From Flaccisagitta enflata (taxonomy: Eukaryota > Chaetognatha > Sagittoidea > Aphragmophora), in contig OZ231127.1 in NCBI GenBank assembly GCA_965153355.1, forward strand, positions 72,106,001-72,170,000: 64,000 nucleotides of DNA. Direction: 5' to 3'. The notes beneath the pieces are model-generated. The model worked only from the letters and a program-made list of their open reading frames with translations, was not told where the DNA came from and did no database searches. Positions 26,682 to 45,873 of the stretch are shown piece after piece. The translations under genes and the position numbers were made by a program. Position 1 is the first letter of the stretch. Every line of letters begins with the position of its first letter.

Positions 26682-26756
26682 CTGTAAATTGTATAATAAA
26701 TTTGATTCTTCTGTAATCATTGATATTGATAAAAACAGGGAAGTTAGTATGTGGTA

Positions 26757-27165
26757 AAGCTCGCTTTTGCTTTCGCTCTCGCTATCGCTATCGCTCTCGC
26801 TATCGCTATCGCTATCGCTATCGCTCTCGCTTTCGCTCTTGCTCTCGCTCTCGCTCTCGCTCTCGCTCTCGCTCTTGCTCTTGCTCTCGCTATCGCTATC
26901 GCTCTCGCTTTCGCTCTCGCTTTTGCTCTCGCTTTTGCTCTCGCTTTTGCTCTCGCCTTCGCTCTCGCTTTTACTCTCACTTTTACTCTCGCCCTCGCTC
27001 TCGCCTTCGCTCTTGCCTTTGCTCTCGCCTTCGCTCTCGCCTTCGCTCTCGTCTTTGCTCTTGCCTTTGCTCTCGCCTTCGCTCTCGCCTTCGCTCTCGC
27101 TTTTGCTCTCGCTTTCGCTTTTGCTTCCGCTTTAGCTTTTGCTCTCGCTCTCTCTCTTTCGATGT
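26757..27165. repeat. GCTCTC/GCTATC hexanucleotide array
   Basis: About 400 bp of hexamers of the form GCTNTC. It is open in several frames only because the unit is a multiple of three, giving LALA, LSLS or RSRS polymers. The unit resembles GCTTCC, the hexamer at the ends of the insertion at 7653. Confidence 0.95.
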
Positions 27166-27478
27166 TCAGTGATCACCCGGTCTGAGATAAGTTAAAGGTT
27201 TATTGGATTTGTATATTCCAACATACTTGAAGTCGCGTAGGCAGTCTTGACACACGATTCGAATCTTAAAATGTTTGACACGAGTTTCGTTGGAGTTAAG
27301 CAATTTGTTGCGAGACAGCAATTAAAAAAAGTATGTTAGCAAGAAAAAAAAGAACGCCGGAATTTCATCGTTCTCGTATCTATCACTGTACGTGGTAGCC
27401 GTATGAATTCGGTTTAAACAACGTAAACCATGTAAGACGACATATATTCCATTCTTATTCGTGGATATGCCTTCCGTG

Positions 27479-28001
27479 AACAGACCCCTACTTGATCTAG
27501 CAGACCCCTCTCTTTAGTTATGGGGATGACCTCCAGTAGACCCCTCTGAAATCCAGCAGACCCCTCCTAATACATGGAGACATATTAGGTGGACACTACT
27601 TTACTATCTTGGGGACGATCTCCAGCAGACCCCTACTTGATCTAGCAGACCCCTCTCTATATCAACAGGGATGACCTCCAGCAGACCCCTCTGAAATCCA
27701 GCAGACCCCGCTTAATATAGGGAAACATATCGGGCGGACGCTACTTTACTATCTTGGGGATGATTTCCAGCAGACTCCTACTTGATCTGGCGGACCCCTC
27801 TCTATAGTTATTGGGATGACCTCCAGCAGACCCCTCTGAAATCCAGCAGACCCCTCCTAATACAGGGAAAAATATTGGGTGGACACTACTTTACTGTCTT
27901 GGGGATTATCTCCAGCAGACCCCTACTTGATCCAGCAGACCCCTCTCTATAGTTATTGCTTTATCATTACTGGTCTGGTGGAGATCATCCCCAAGATAGT
28001 T
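27479..28001. repeat. Outlying piece of the satellite, partly inverted
   Basis: About 480 bp with the same monomers as the main array (GCAGACCCCTACTTGATCTA, GAAATCCAGCAGACCCC). After a short gap comes GGAGATCATCCCCAAGATAG at about 27982-28001, the reverse complement of a satellite block. It lies 4.2 kb from the end of the main array. Confidence 0.93.
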
Positions 28002-28500
28002 CTCAACAAAAATAGTTACTAACGAATTCTCAAATGACCATTTTGTGAGAAACTGATACATTTGATCGGCTTATAACCTCTAACCTCTGCCCCAATCTCA
28101 TTATTTCGTACGAGAAAGTTTGTTTCTTCCTTGTATTTACCGAGTGAATTCATGCTTTTGTCTACTACTAGTCACTTATTGGGTTAGTGACAATAGACTT
28201 ATTGCACAACATTATCTCAAAGGATGGTAAATTTAAAGGTTTTGATTGTTCAAAATTCTACCCATGACTTCCAAACCAGATAGAACTGTCTATCAACACC
28301 ACATGATGAGTCCTAAATAAACAGTAAAAGTTTTCGGAAAAAAAACTGAATAAATCAAAATAATAGATAAAAATATCAGTAGTTAGCTTTTTTAAAAAGC
28401 TCCCTATTTTCGGTCGAATATTGCATCTAATTCTTAAAAAAGAAAACAGCAGCGTGAACACCATTTATTTTTTTGTTTTGACTCAAGGGTTTTTTCCTGA
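28002..28500. other. No gene seen
   Basis: AT-rich, with short frames only. Confidence 0.4.
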
Positions 28501-28665
28501 TTCTTATCACTGGACTTCATCAGGCGCAGAAAAATTATGAGAAAAACGAGAAAAGACGTAAAACATGAGAGAGACATGAGAGAGACTTATACCCTGGGGG
28601 CTCAACGATGCGCGCACACACATGCATATTCTCATGCACGCACGTACAAACTTGCACACACGCAG

Positions 28666-28667
<2 letters not shown>

Positions 28668-28740
<73 letters not shown>

Positions 28741-28756
28741 ACACACACACACACAT
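28668..28756. repeat. (CA)n microsatellite
   Basis: Nearly pure CA repeat. Confidence 0.97.
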
Positions 28757-28785
28757 AATTATCGAAAATGGTATCTACAATGTTT

Positions 28786-28967
28786 TTAGTCATATACACG
28801 CGACTCAATAACCCGCCATGTTAGTCTGTCGGTCGGTCGGTTAGTTGGTCAAATTTTGTTTTTTTGGCGTCTTGGGCCATTTTTTCCCAAAATGTTTGGC
28901 AGACCTGTTTCATCACTGCCCCTGCCTAACTGTACGCGACATAGGTAGCAGTGTATCCGGCCTTGTT
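28786..28967 (+). mobile_element. Hairpin-headed short element, subfamily B
   Basis: Head AGTCATATACACGCGACT, CCCGCCATGTTAGTCTGTCGG, and tail GTATCCGGCCTTGTTTTT. Confidence 0.75.
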
Positions 28968-29073
28968 TTTCGGGAATAATACTGAGGGCAATGAAGCAAG
29001 AGAGAATACAAGGCTATCTCACTCGCGTGCGGGAGAAAGGGGCTGTGACAGAAAATGTCACGAGAGCAATGAG

Positions 29074-29080
<7 letters not shown>

Positions 29081-29138
<58 letters not shown>
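29081..29138. repeat. (GTCT)n/(TC)n microsatellite
   Basis: A few CTGT units, then TC repeat. Confidence 0.95.
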
Positions 29139-29141
<3 letters not shown>

Positions 29142-29799
29142 GAAAAAAAATCTTAAAAGTGACATAAGATAAGAATAAAGAAAAACAAAATGAAATCAAC
29201 CACATTGAAAGCTTGACTGGCATTTCTTCTCACTAGGAAAGATTTTTGTCCGCATGTGTTTCGAGTTTGATAAAACTGGAAGCGCGAATTTGGGTTTTTT
29301 CTCAAATCTCTCTCACCGATTAAACCCCCTGAGCGAGATAAGCTACACTAGACAAACAACAGCAAAAATACTCCTTTATCTCAGCAAAATTTCAAGAACG
29401 AAAAAAGATTGAAGGAAATGCAATAAATGCGAATATCATTTTTATGATAGGTGAACTCAAAAAAGTGTTACATTTTTCGTTTTTCTGAACAAGAATCTTC
29501 AAATGAACAAGAACACAAACAAGGACACTAAAATTGTTTTGATTTTCTGAAGATGCTAACTAACAAGTTGTACTGTGCATGTATGATTTTCCCGATGCCA
29601 CAATACGATCAGTTTGTCCGTGTGAACTGCGTCTCTCGATCGCATTTGTTTGTTTCTGACACGAGTTGGTTCGTCTATCTCTAGATCTCCATAACTACGA
29701 AGATCGATTACGTCAAAAATTTTTCACTCCTCATTGAAAAATTAAACAGGTGCAACAATATCATTCAACATCAACTGCAGCAACAACTTAACAGCGACA

Positions 29800-30002
<203 letters not shown>

Positions 30003-30159
30003 GAAATGGCAATTTAAGAACAAAATAACTGTGGCATGCGCCTGCGTTGATTTCGCTGCTTTGCCAATTGCCAGTTCTTGGTACTGTGATTGAAAACAAT
30101 AAAACGAGAGAAGTTATAATCAATCAAAAAAGTGAACAAAAAAATCTACACACAAACAA

Positions 30160-36854
<6,695 letters not shown>

Positions 36855-37407
36855 CGAGGCAATTGAGAAGTTTATTAAGATGTTCGATGTATTTAACAAA
36901 GAGGTTGGTCGAGACGTTTGAAACAAGCGACTCAAGAGTCAAGAATTCCAAAAGAAAAAAAATCGTCACTCGAGATCGTATTTCCCAGGATATTTTTGAT
37001 TGAGGAAGATTCGAGTGAGCTTTTTATTATGAAAGTTCTTCTTCAGTGACGTGCTATGCAACTCTATAAGTGACTTTTTAGTCTGTCGAACCGTTGGTCG
37101 TGTAGACTGTCAATCGTACACAAATTTTTCCAAGGCGTTCATAAAAATCGTTTCTACTTTGGTCATTCATTTGTTTTCTTTTTGTTCATTGATTAGTGAG
37201 AATTACTGAATTCACAGCCGGCAGCGTGTTTTACTTTTACACGATCTTGTTTTACTTCTATACTTTCTATACTTTCTTATCTTTGCCTCCGTGTACGATG
37301 CTTCCTTCCCTCAACTTCAATAACCACCCTCTTGGGTGTGATACTGTGTTTGTGTGTGCGTGAGGGGGGGCGGGAATTGTGCCAATAGTATAGTGAAAGG
37401 TCGCTTG

Positions 37408-37492
37408 TTGATTTTTTGTTGCGGTCACACAACTCTATGTGAGGCTTCGTCCGTCCGTCCGTCCGCAACGCTATTGTGAACCAGCGTCACTT
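37408..37492 (+). mobile_element. Hairpin-headed short element, fragment
   Basis: TTGCGGTCACACAACTC head, GAGGCTTCGTCCGTCCGTCC, then CGCAACGCTATTGTG. Confidence 0.55.
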
Positions 37493-37539
37493 GCTAACAT
37501 CTTTGCAGGGTCTAAAGAACCGATTGTGTGCAATTAACT

Positions 37540-38491
37540 ATGGCAAAATAAAAAAAGACAGTAATTTTCAAAATGATAATGTGAGCTCATTTTTTAACGC
37601 AGCTTTATAATTTCCTAGACTATGATAGTTTGTCAAATTTGCTACTTAGCAAAAAAATCAGATCTTGAAAAAGTTGATTTTTGCACCCATAGCATTGATT
37701 TTTGCAAAATTTGTCTATTGAACAATCGCCGAGTTGGTTTCCATTTCAGTTTAGACTTAACTTTGAAAATTGACTGTGAGCTCAATTTTTTGAGCAAGAT
37801 CAAAATTTTTGAGATGGTGATAGCATGTCAAATTTCTGACACAGCGAAAAAATCAGAACTCAAAAAAGTTTATTTTTGTAGCTGCAATACCAATTTTTGT
37901 AAAATCAGTTGAAGTTGGATGGCTAAAATAAAAAAAACATTTATCTAGAAAGGATTTCAAATGTTCATTTTTTTTAGTAGCTTCGCAATTTTTTTAGTTG
38001 GTGATAGTATAACAAGTTTTTGACACAGCAAAAAAATCAGAACTCAAAAAAGTGTATTTTTGCATCGGTATCATCAATTTTTGTGAATAGACCTCCAATA
38101 AAAACTCTAGTATTGATATCCAGTTTTGAAAGATTTTACAAGAATTGATGTAGAAGGTACAAAAATACATTTTTTTGAATTCTGATTTTTTTGCTGTGTC
38201 AATAATTTGACCTGCTATCACCATCTCAAAAATATTGATCTTGCTCTAAAAGTTGAGCTCACAGTAAATTTTCGAAGTTGGATTTAACCTGAAACCTATT
38301 TGGCAATGGTTCAATAGACAAATTTTGCAAAACTCAATGCTAAGGGCGCAAAAATCAACTTTTTCAAGATCTGATTTTTTAACCAGGTGGCAAATTTAAC
38401 AAACTATTATAGTCTAAAAAATCATAAAATTGCCCTGAAAATGAGTTCACAATATCATTTTGAAAATTACTGTCTTTTTTTATTTTGCCAT
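37540..38491. mobile_element. Fold-back element, 952 bp
   Basis: The two halves are inverted copies: ATGGCAAAATAAAAAAAGAC begins the left arm and its reverse complement ends the right. Arms extend about 450 bp with moderate divergence. Flanks are AATTAAC and GATTAAAT; I do not see a clear target duplication. Frames at 37622-37912 and 37994-38224 are the two arms read in mirror image. Confidence 0.85.
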
Positions 38492-39958
38492 GATTAAATG
38501 ATCCATAAAAAGATTTCTCGAATCATTCGAATCAATTACCAATTTTCAATTTGGTTGATTTCTGTACTGTGCCAATTGCTAATCAGATAACAACCCGTAT
38601 TCCATCCCCTAAAATTGATCATCCATCACTTCAACATTGCTTGTCACTTAAAGACAATTCTTTCTTCAAGTTTCCCTTCATCCCATACTATCATTTGCCA
38701 TGTACGTCACTCGTCTCGATTGTTCAAATCTTATGAACTTTTAAAGTCTTTTGTTTTGCGCTTACAGCATTGTTAAATTGTCGTTGAAATCGCGCTTGAA
38801 TTGAAATTTTCGATCCATCGATTGCTGAATTAGATTCGATTATCAGTTGCTTGAAGATTAATAAGAATAAGACGCTAGTTAAGCCTAATTAAAAAAAGAG
38901 ATTATAGATACTTCCAGTAACACTTAGTGTAGAGCTTGAAAAAGGTTTGCCCGTAGATCTCAACAGTTCAGCTTTTGCTCTGAAATGAAATTCAACTGCG
39001 TGGAAGATAAAATCACTATGGCCAAACGCTAGCTTCTACAATCCCGGTAACGGCACCGGTGGATAGAGTGTTGAATTCTGCTTTGGATTTCAAATGAAAA
39101 TTGAGAGATCAAAGCACCCCCGATTTTTAATATTGACTTAATCGACACGATGTTTCATACAATTTTCTGATCATGCACTCAGAGTTAAAGTCCGGGGACA
39201 TAAAGGTCAACTTCAGCGCAGATAGTTTTATTTTTTTTTTAATCTATAGTATTTCACAAGTATTATGGTCAATCTTTTTTTTATCGATGTTACTCATAAG
39301 GTTTAGCAGATATTTCACTTTTCTTACAAGACCTACTTCCCTACTCGGATGAAGACTAAAGTAAAGGTGATTTTTAAGAAGCAATTTTCCTTGTCATCAT
39401 TGCCGTCTTATTATGCTGTAGTGAGAGACGCACTAATATTAACTCTCTACGGAAACATTTTTTTGAGGCGCCAAATGGCGTTTTACAGATTACTGCATGC
39501 AGTCGGAATCATTGTTGGTGTTCCGATGCAATTTATATGTATCAGCGTATCTGTTTGTCTTTTTATTCTTTGGTTTTAGCCAGTCTGTCTTTCTTTCTCA
39601 ACGCGTAATGATACATTGGAAAGTTAACTCTGACTTAGAGAAAATGTCGGTGGAGTTGAGTTATAGAAAGAAGTCGTAGGATAAGTGTTACCTTTTTTTC
39701 CCACTTTTTATAAAAGAAATGTTTGTACAACATCAAAACGAGTAATGCTGAAGACATAAGATTTCCACAGTTTTAATCAGCGCCCTCACTTAAGTCAAAT
39801 TGCTAAAAATGATTTTCAAGCGAGCCTTTTTACCCCCGCTGATATCGCCGCCTACTTAGTGTACTTCTAAATTTTAAGTAGGTAGTTCGTTTTATAATAA
39901 TAAAATAATAGTGGTGAAGAACGCTAGTCAACCATTTTTGCAGGAAGACTGGAAGAGT
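38492..39958. other. No gene recognised
   Basis: A 76-codon plus-strand frame at 39349-39579 has hydrophobic stretches but no recognisable family or splice context. Everything else is short. Confidence 0.4.
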
Positions 39959-39959
39959 G

Positions 39960-40184
39960 ATACAACAAGTGAAGCGAGGTCACAATATCGTTGCAGACGG
40001 GTGGGCAGGGGCATGCAAACCCCATTTACACCTCAACCCACCCCCAACACCCAAACATACACAAAAAGTATCGTTTTTCCATTTTTCAACTCGATGACCC
40101 TGTACCGACGGACTGACGGACCGACAGTCCGACAGACGGATTGACAAAGCCTCTTATGGAGTTGCGTGTCCGCAACTAAAAACC
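39960..40184 (-). mobile_element. Hairpin-headed short element, subfamily B'
   Basis: CACAATATCGTTGCAGACGG at one end, ACGGACTGACGGACCGAC simple sequence, GCCTCTTATGGAG, and head AGTTGCGTGTCCGCAACT followed by AAAAA. Confidence 0.75.
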
Positions 40185-40479
40185 TCTCACCAATGCCAAA
40201 AAAGCGAACAGTTACTGGCTTCCTACAGACGTACTGAGCAATAGTAGTATGGGGTAGCGAAAATTTTGTATCATGTCAATTATCATTTTCATACGGAAAT
40301 CCCTTCATAAGCTATACATAATTTATTATTATTATTATTTATTATTGCGTCTATTTTCGTCAACATCAAATGCGACAATCCAAACAGCACAAGTCAAATA
40401 CAGAGCAAGGTCCTAAGTCTACTACATGATCACGAGTAACTTAATAATTACCAGAGTTAACGAAAGAAAAAAAAAAAAA

Positions 40480-40661
40480 CTAAGGCGTAAGGTTACGTTC
40501 TTTTTCTTCAGCCTCTCTTTTAAGAGCTGCCAAAAATTTCAAAGTCTCGTTATCGTGAGCTATCATACCATTGAAAAATCGCCTCTTTGACTTTTCAAAA
40601 AGAGTCTCAATTGAATCATTTCCATATACCTCTCTAATCTGGCGAATACTCTGCCATAATG
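40480..40661 (-). CDS. Orphan C-terminal exon, unknown product
   Basis: A minus-strand block of 182 nt from a plausible acceptor (TTTTTTACAAATAG) to a TAG stop, about 59 residues. The predicted peptide is charged and probably helical, with IRQIREVYGNDSIETLFEKS and, at the end, LAALKREAEEKERNLTP. It has no start codon of its own, and I recognise no domain. It could be the last exon of a gene whose other exons lie elsewhere on the minus strand, or part of a decayed element. Confidence 0.35.
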
Positions 40662-41445
40662 CTATTTGTAAAAAAAGATTTTAGCCATGACCCATTTTCA
40701 TACAAACTAGACTAATATACTTAAACCATGGCAGTGAAGAAAAGATCGTTTTCTGCGCAAGCCTATTTTCTGCAGTTCAAAACCGAATCTGCGGATTTCT
40801 TTATTTTTATGCTTTACCTTCCCTTAAAGAAATGATGATTACAGTGAGTTACATCGGAGAAAATCTCTAACAAAAACAGTTTCAGATAGCGGTTTTACTT
40901 CTCTACAATATATCTCGGAAACTCGATGAAACCTCAATTATAAATACCCATTCAATCAAGTCAAAATTGTGTTAATATTTGAATATTCATAGGTGAGGAA
41001 CATGTCGTTTTTTCTGGCTTTTTTTTCTCACTGTAAGGCCACCTGCCCACAAGGAACGTTTGTTAAGGTGTCTTTTTAAGTAAGTTCACTTATATTACTA
41101 AAAAATTTATTATGATTTTTGTATATAACCCTTGTTCCGCAAGCAGAAAATGTCAATATCTAACTACAAGATTTGAGCGCTGTGACGGAGCTCAGGTTCG
41201 CTTGCTAGCAATAGACTGACGAACCGAGAGACGGTACGAAGAACATTTACTCGGAAACGATCCCGTCATCCCTTTTGAAATTAAATTGGTTGACTCAGGG
41301 ACAATTTCGTCTTTTTAACCGAATTCCTTCTCTAATCAGCGGATTAACTAGTATTTTCCTCGTTTGAAATAATGTGAATGAAAATGATCTGCTTTATATA
41401 CGATTTTGATTTTCAAAATATTTCTGTTCGTCCTTACGCCTTTTC
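40662..41445. other. No gene seen
   Basis: AT-rich, no supported frame. Confidence 0.4.
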
Positions 41446-41446
41446 T

Positions 41447-41447
41447 G

Positions 41448-41511
<64 letters not shown>

Positions 41512-41525
41512 CATTCATTCATTCA
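41447..41525. repeat. (GATT)n then (ATTC)n
   Basis: About 15 GATT units followed by a few ATTC units. Confidence 0.95.
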
Positions 41526-41575
41526 GTCTTTCGCTCTGTATATTCAAGCCTGAACACGCAAATCGTGATTTCTTA

Positions 41576-42055
41576 GTTGCGGACACGCAACTCTATAAGA
41601 GGCTTTGTCCCTCCGTGGGTCCGTCGGTGAGTCTGTGGACAGGAGTTGAAATTTGTGAAAATGAGCGTTTAGATGTTTTTTGTGTATGTGTAGGGGGCAT
41701 GAGGTATGGATGGGGATTGGATGCCCCTGCCCACCCGTCCGCAACGATATTGTGACATTACAGCCCCGCCCTTCCCCGTACTGCCCCTGCCCAGCCGCCA
41801 GCGACTATTCATTGGCCGTGTATCCGGCTTTGTCTAAGAACAAGGCCGGATACACGGCTACCCCAGTCGCGTGCGGGTGGGCAGGGGCCGTATTTGAGGT
41901 CACTTGATCACTTGGGCAGGAGCAGTGAGGCCAAAGAGCGCAAAAACCCAAAAAAAGTAAAGTGTGACGGACGGACGGACGGACGGACGAACGGACGGAC
42001 CGACGGACCGACGGACCGACGGACGGACCGACAAAGCGGGGTGTAGAGTCGCGTA
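41576..42055. mobile_element. Tail-to-tail pair of hairpin-headed short elements
   Basis: A plus-oriented copy (41576-41836, head AGTTGCGGACACGCAACT, tail GTATCCGGCTTTGT) meets a minus-oriented copy (from 41840, AACAAGGCCGGATACACGGC, to about 42055, GTGTAGAGTCGCGTACACG) a few bases later. Confidence 0.75.
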
Positions 42056-43218
42056 CACGCCGTATTTTTTATAAGAACACAGTTTTTTGAAGTGAGGCTC
42101 AGCGTTCTTATTTTTTGCCAATTTTCAGCCTCAAATGTTCTTAGCCTGTTCTTATTTATGTACAGTATGTTTTTTCTGAACTGATACGAAAGAAAATCTC
42201 ATTACTTTGCAATGGAACAAGATATTCAAAATCCGAAAAAAGCGCTAAATAGAGCTTGGTCTGCAGATTTTTCATGTTCTTTCTATGTGGCTTGTCATAG
42301 AATAGTGTTTCCACCATATCATAACAAGTTAAGTCAGTGTTTTTTAGGAAAAATACCTAATTTATAAGCAAAATTCTCATCAAATCACTACCGCCTGGTG
42401 CTTATGATCCTGATTTTGATTCAAGATGCCGTAGTATATAATTTAAACTGACTTACTTCTCCAATTTGAGTGGGAAATATGTGTTGTTCAATTATCTTCA
42501 ACATTTCACTTCAAAAAATGTGGTTTTTTGCATGTTTTTACAAAAAAATGCCTAATTTGTGATCCTGAACTTAAAATTGGTAATTTCTTCACAATAAAGA
42601 GGCAGAATATGCATCTATGATAAGTTTTCCTTTATGTAAGACCATTTCTAGAGTTTTGGCTTGATCTATAGAGAGCCAGCATGAATTCGAAATGATATAC
42701 TTAAGAGATGCTTTTTAAGAATTCATGCCATCTGAGAAATGGAAGTTTTGATTTACATAGAATGGGGGCCTATTTTCTGAAAGTTATGCATTATTCAATT
42801 CATGACCAAAAATCTGCAGACCAAGCTCTATTTAGCGCTTTTTTCGGATTTTGAATATCTTGTTCCATTGCAGAGTAATGAGATTTTCTTTCGTATCAGT
42901 TCAGAAAAAACATACTGTAGCATGGAAGTTCTTTATCAGAGTTGCTAATTAGTCATATTCAATGAAATGAATATATTTTATTCTCAGTGTTTACAATTTT
43001 TGTTTTTGTTAAGTCATGAAATTTAAAAAAATATAAATGATAAAAGTAATTAGTTAAATTGTTTAGGTTAGAAGATTCTGTACAACGTTTTTTCACTGTT
43101 TCCTCAAAAAATGATATAAAAGCGTACTGTAGAATGTATTTGTGCAAAAATCTGAGCCTGGGCACGTTCTTAGGATGTTCTTATTTTTTCACCATATCTG
43201 AGGCTGATGTTCTTATAA
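42056..43218. mobile_element. TTCTTATAA-ended MITE interrupted by a fold-back element
   Basis: Outer sequence begins with ATTTTTTATAAGAACA and CAGCGTTCTTATTTTTTGCC. It resumes after 42919 and ends GATGTTCTTATAAACAGTG. The same blocks frame the intact 419-bp copy at 45874-46292. The right terminus appears cut where the retrotransposon fragment begins. Confidence 0.65.
42163..42917. mobile_element. Fold-back element, 755 bp, TA target
   Basis: Ends CAGTATGTTTTTTCTGAAC and its exact reverse complement, with TA outside both (42161-42162, 42918-42919). Inverted arms reach at least to CTGCAGACCAAGCTC-type blocks at about 42260 and 42820. Confidence 0.88.
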
Positions 43219-43221
43219 ACA

Positions 43222-44065
43222 GTGTTCTTAGACAAAAAAGGGGGTTCAAAAAAGGGTCAATGATTTCTGGGAGGAGAAAGTCGGACGCTATGTCATGCAA
43301 GGGGACTATCTGGCATTAATTATGGAAGAAAAGGGTTCTGTTTCGTGGAAAAGTTTCATGTGGGATGTGCCACAGGGTGTGCTTAGATTTGCAATTAATG
43401 CCGGAATAAATACCCTACCCACTTTTGATAACCTGAAGCGATGGGGAAAAAGAGTGAATGACAGGTGCCCATTTTGCAGTAACACACAGACCCTCGCTCA
43501 TGTTCTGTCGAATTGTAGTGTTGCTTTAGAGCAGGGTCGTTTGACATGGCGCCACAATTCGGTTCTTTTGACACTTATTGAGCTGATTCAACCTGTCTTA
43601 TGTGAAAATTTTACGATTTATTCCGACCTTCCTGGTTTTACGGCGTCTCACGGAGGTGTTATTCCTCCACATATCTTAATAACGGCACTTCGGCCCGATA
43701 TGTGTATTATTGACGAGGTACAAAATGTGATTATTGTGTTTGAGCTCACATGTCCCTGGGACAGCAATGTTGCGAGAAGTCACTCTTATAAAGAGGAAAA
43801 GTATGCGCCTCTTATCGCTGATCTTGCGCGGAATTTTAAAGTTTTTAACTACTCCATTGAAGTCTCTGCCAGAGGGCAAATAACAAAGGAAAACCGTACT
43901 CGGATCAAGGCCTTAGTGTGGCGATGTTGCCGCCAGCCGAAAGGTTTAGTTAAACGTGTCACTGAGCTTATGTCAAAGGCTGCTCTCCTAACGTCATTCT
44001 CATTGTTTAGCGCACGGAAAGAACCAGCGTGGTCTTCTCCTGGCCCTCTTGTTGTTCGTTCATAA
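43222..44065 (+). pseudogene. R2-like non-LTR retrotransposon C-terminus (zinc knuckle plus restriction-like endonuclease)
   Basis: An open frame of about 280 codons ends at a TAA at 44063-44065. It contains CPFCSNTQTLAHVLSNC, a C-x2-C-x7-H-x4-C knuckle, then RPDMCIID and FELTCPW, the PD...E arrangement of the restriction-like endonuclease at the C-terminus of R2-type reverse transcriptases, then an EEKY block. In intact elements this endonuclease nicks the target to prime reverse transcription. The reverse transcriptase domain is missing: the frame begins abruptly after MITE sequence, with a TAG just upstream. It is thus a 5'-truncated copy, as non-LTR elements often are. The retained frame has no internal stop, so the copy may be fairly young. 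The 3' tail probably runs to about 44200. Confidence 0.8.
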
Positions 44066-44288
44066 TTTTGTTTATTTATTTTCTTACAAGCGTTACACAT
44101 CGATAACCTGTATTGGACCAATGGCAATCTATTTTCTTTGCAATCCAATAATCTGCTAGTTGTGTAATCGTTCCTTATTGATTGTATATTTTTATGAATA
44201 TACGTCTAACTACTACGACTAATAACTCGCACGTCATTAAGTAGAATTAGCAGACCCTTCCCTTCCTCGCTATTCATTTTACATTTCC

Positions 44289-44541
<253 letters not shown>

Positions 44542-45081
44542 TTCTTCCGATGACACTTGGGGTACAATAGTTGACAACGAGAACCGCATGATCATCATCA
44601 TCGGAGACCTGCATTTCGATCCAAACCCGTTTATCCCTGTTTTCAAATTGACTAAGCCAATCCCGTTGTCCGTTTTGTGGTCCGGACATTTCTGCTCCTA
44701 AACTATAGTAGACTAGTTGACTACTTTCAGCAAGTGTGACACTTCCAAGGATTTTCAATGTGTCGTGAGTCATTCGTTATTAATGTTTTTGACTTGAAGC
44801 CGACTGCTCTGTTTTTAAAATTTCTAAATCAATTCTGATCTGTTTTTCTCATTCTCTTCCTCACTTTCTGGGTCTTCCTATCTTGTTTGCTCTTCCCCCT
44901 CTGCCTGGGATCTGTTGCGTTCATCAAACATGAAATTTTCAAATAAAGATCGATTGAAAAAAAAAATACTTATCATATTTTGTGTTTTCAGTTTATAGCT
45001 ATGCTATATGTGTAAGCCCTCAAATTGACTTGTTTTTCCTGCTTTTATTTCTTCAAGTTTTCAACGATTGAATGTATTTTT

Positions 45082-45318
45082 TAGTCGCGCAATCGCAATT
45101 CTTAACGATTCTTTGTCCGACCGTCGGTACGTTGGTCAGTCCGTAAGCCCGTGGGTCCGGCACGCCCAAGTAAAGAAGATGGAAAACGCGCATTTCAGAT
45201 GCAGTGGTTGTGTATGGGCCGTGGGGGGTGGGGGTGTGATCGTGAGATGGGAGGGGGAGGGTATTGTGACTCGTGAGCCCTTGCAAACCCGTCCTCGACG
45301 ATATTGTAACATGTAACC
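45082..45318 (+). mobile_element. Hairpin-headed short element, diverged
   Basis: Head TAGTCGCGCAATCGCAATTC, CTTTGTCCGACCGTCGG, a GGGGTGGGGGTGTGATCG block, and CGTCCTCGACGATATTGTAAC. It ends next to the minus-strand orphan exon. Confidence 0.6.
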
Positions 45319-45327
45319 CCGAGTTAC

Positions 45328-45465
45328 TTTATTTAAAATTCCCGGTTTTTCCGTCCAGTTCGCCACGACCCGCTTGATCAACTCGAATCGATGATGACTC
45401 TTGTAAACTTTTAAGAAAAGTTCCTCGAGAAGTTCCTTCAATGAGTCACATAAATCACACTGTCG
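45328..45465 (-). CDS. Orphan exon, unknown product
   Basis: A 138-nt, phase 0-0 block on the minus strand (46 codons) between acceptor AGTTTAG and donor GTAACT. It encodes CDLCDSLKELLEELFLKVYK followed by a basic/aromatic HHRFELIKRVVANW segment. Codon use looks like real coding sequence, but I recognise no family. A second block at about 44568-44703 on the same strand (acceptor TATAGTTTAG, donor AG|GTCTCC) could follow it in phase. Confidence 0.35.
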
Positions 45466-45624
45466 CTAAACTTTGGATGATCCGTCTGTTAGAAATTTTG
45501 GTTCGTCGCAAAAATGAGGCAAAGAATAAGCAAGCAGATACACATTTAAATACAATTTGCAAGTTTCTCTTTCAGTTGCGTGCTAAGCGACAATATACTC
45601 CGCTTTGTCGGTCCGTCAGAGAGT

Positions 45625-45726
<102 letters not shown>

Positions 45727-45873
45727 CAGCAATTGATTTGATATTCATCCGCAATCTCGATGTATTTATTCTATCAATCATTCGATAAAAAAATCCATAT
45801 GCAGTCTTTTAAAAAGTTCAAGAAAAGTCAGAGGGGAATAGTTGATAGCTAATAATTTCATTTGTGCCGTATA

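Noticed and set aside
26720-27185. Three overlapping frames with RSRS, LALA, LSLS polymers, possible RS-domain protein
   Set aside because: The hexamer unit keeps all three frames open; no flanking coding sequence was found.
43059-43319. Plus-strand frame before the retrotransposon fragment
   Set aside because: Crosses the MITE/retrotransposon boundary in a different frame from the endonuclease.
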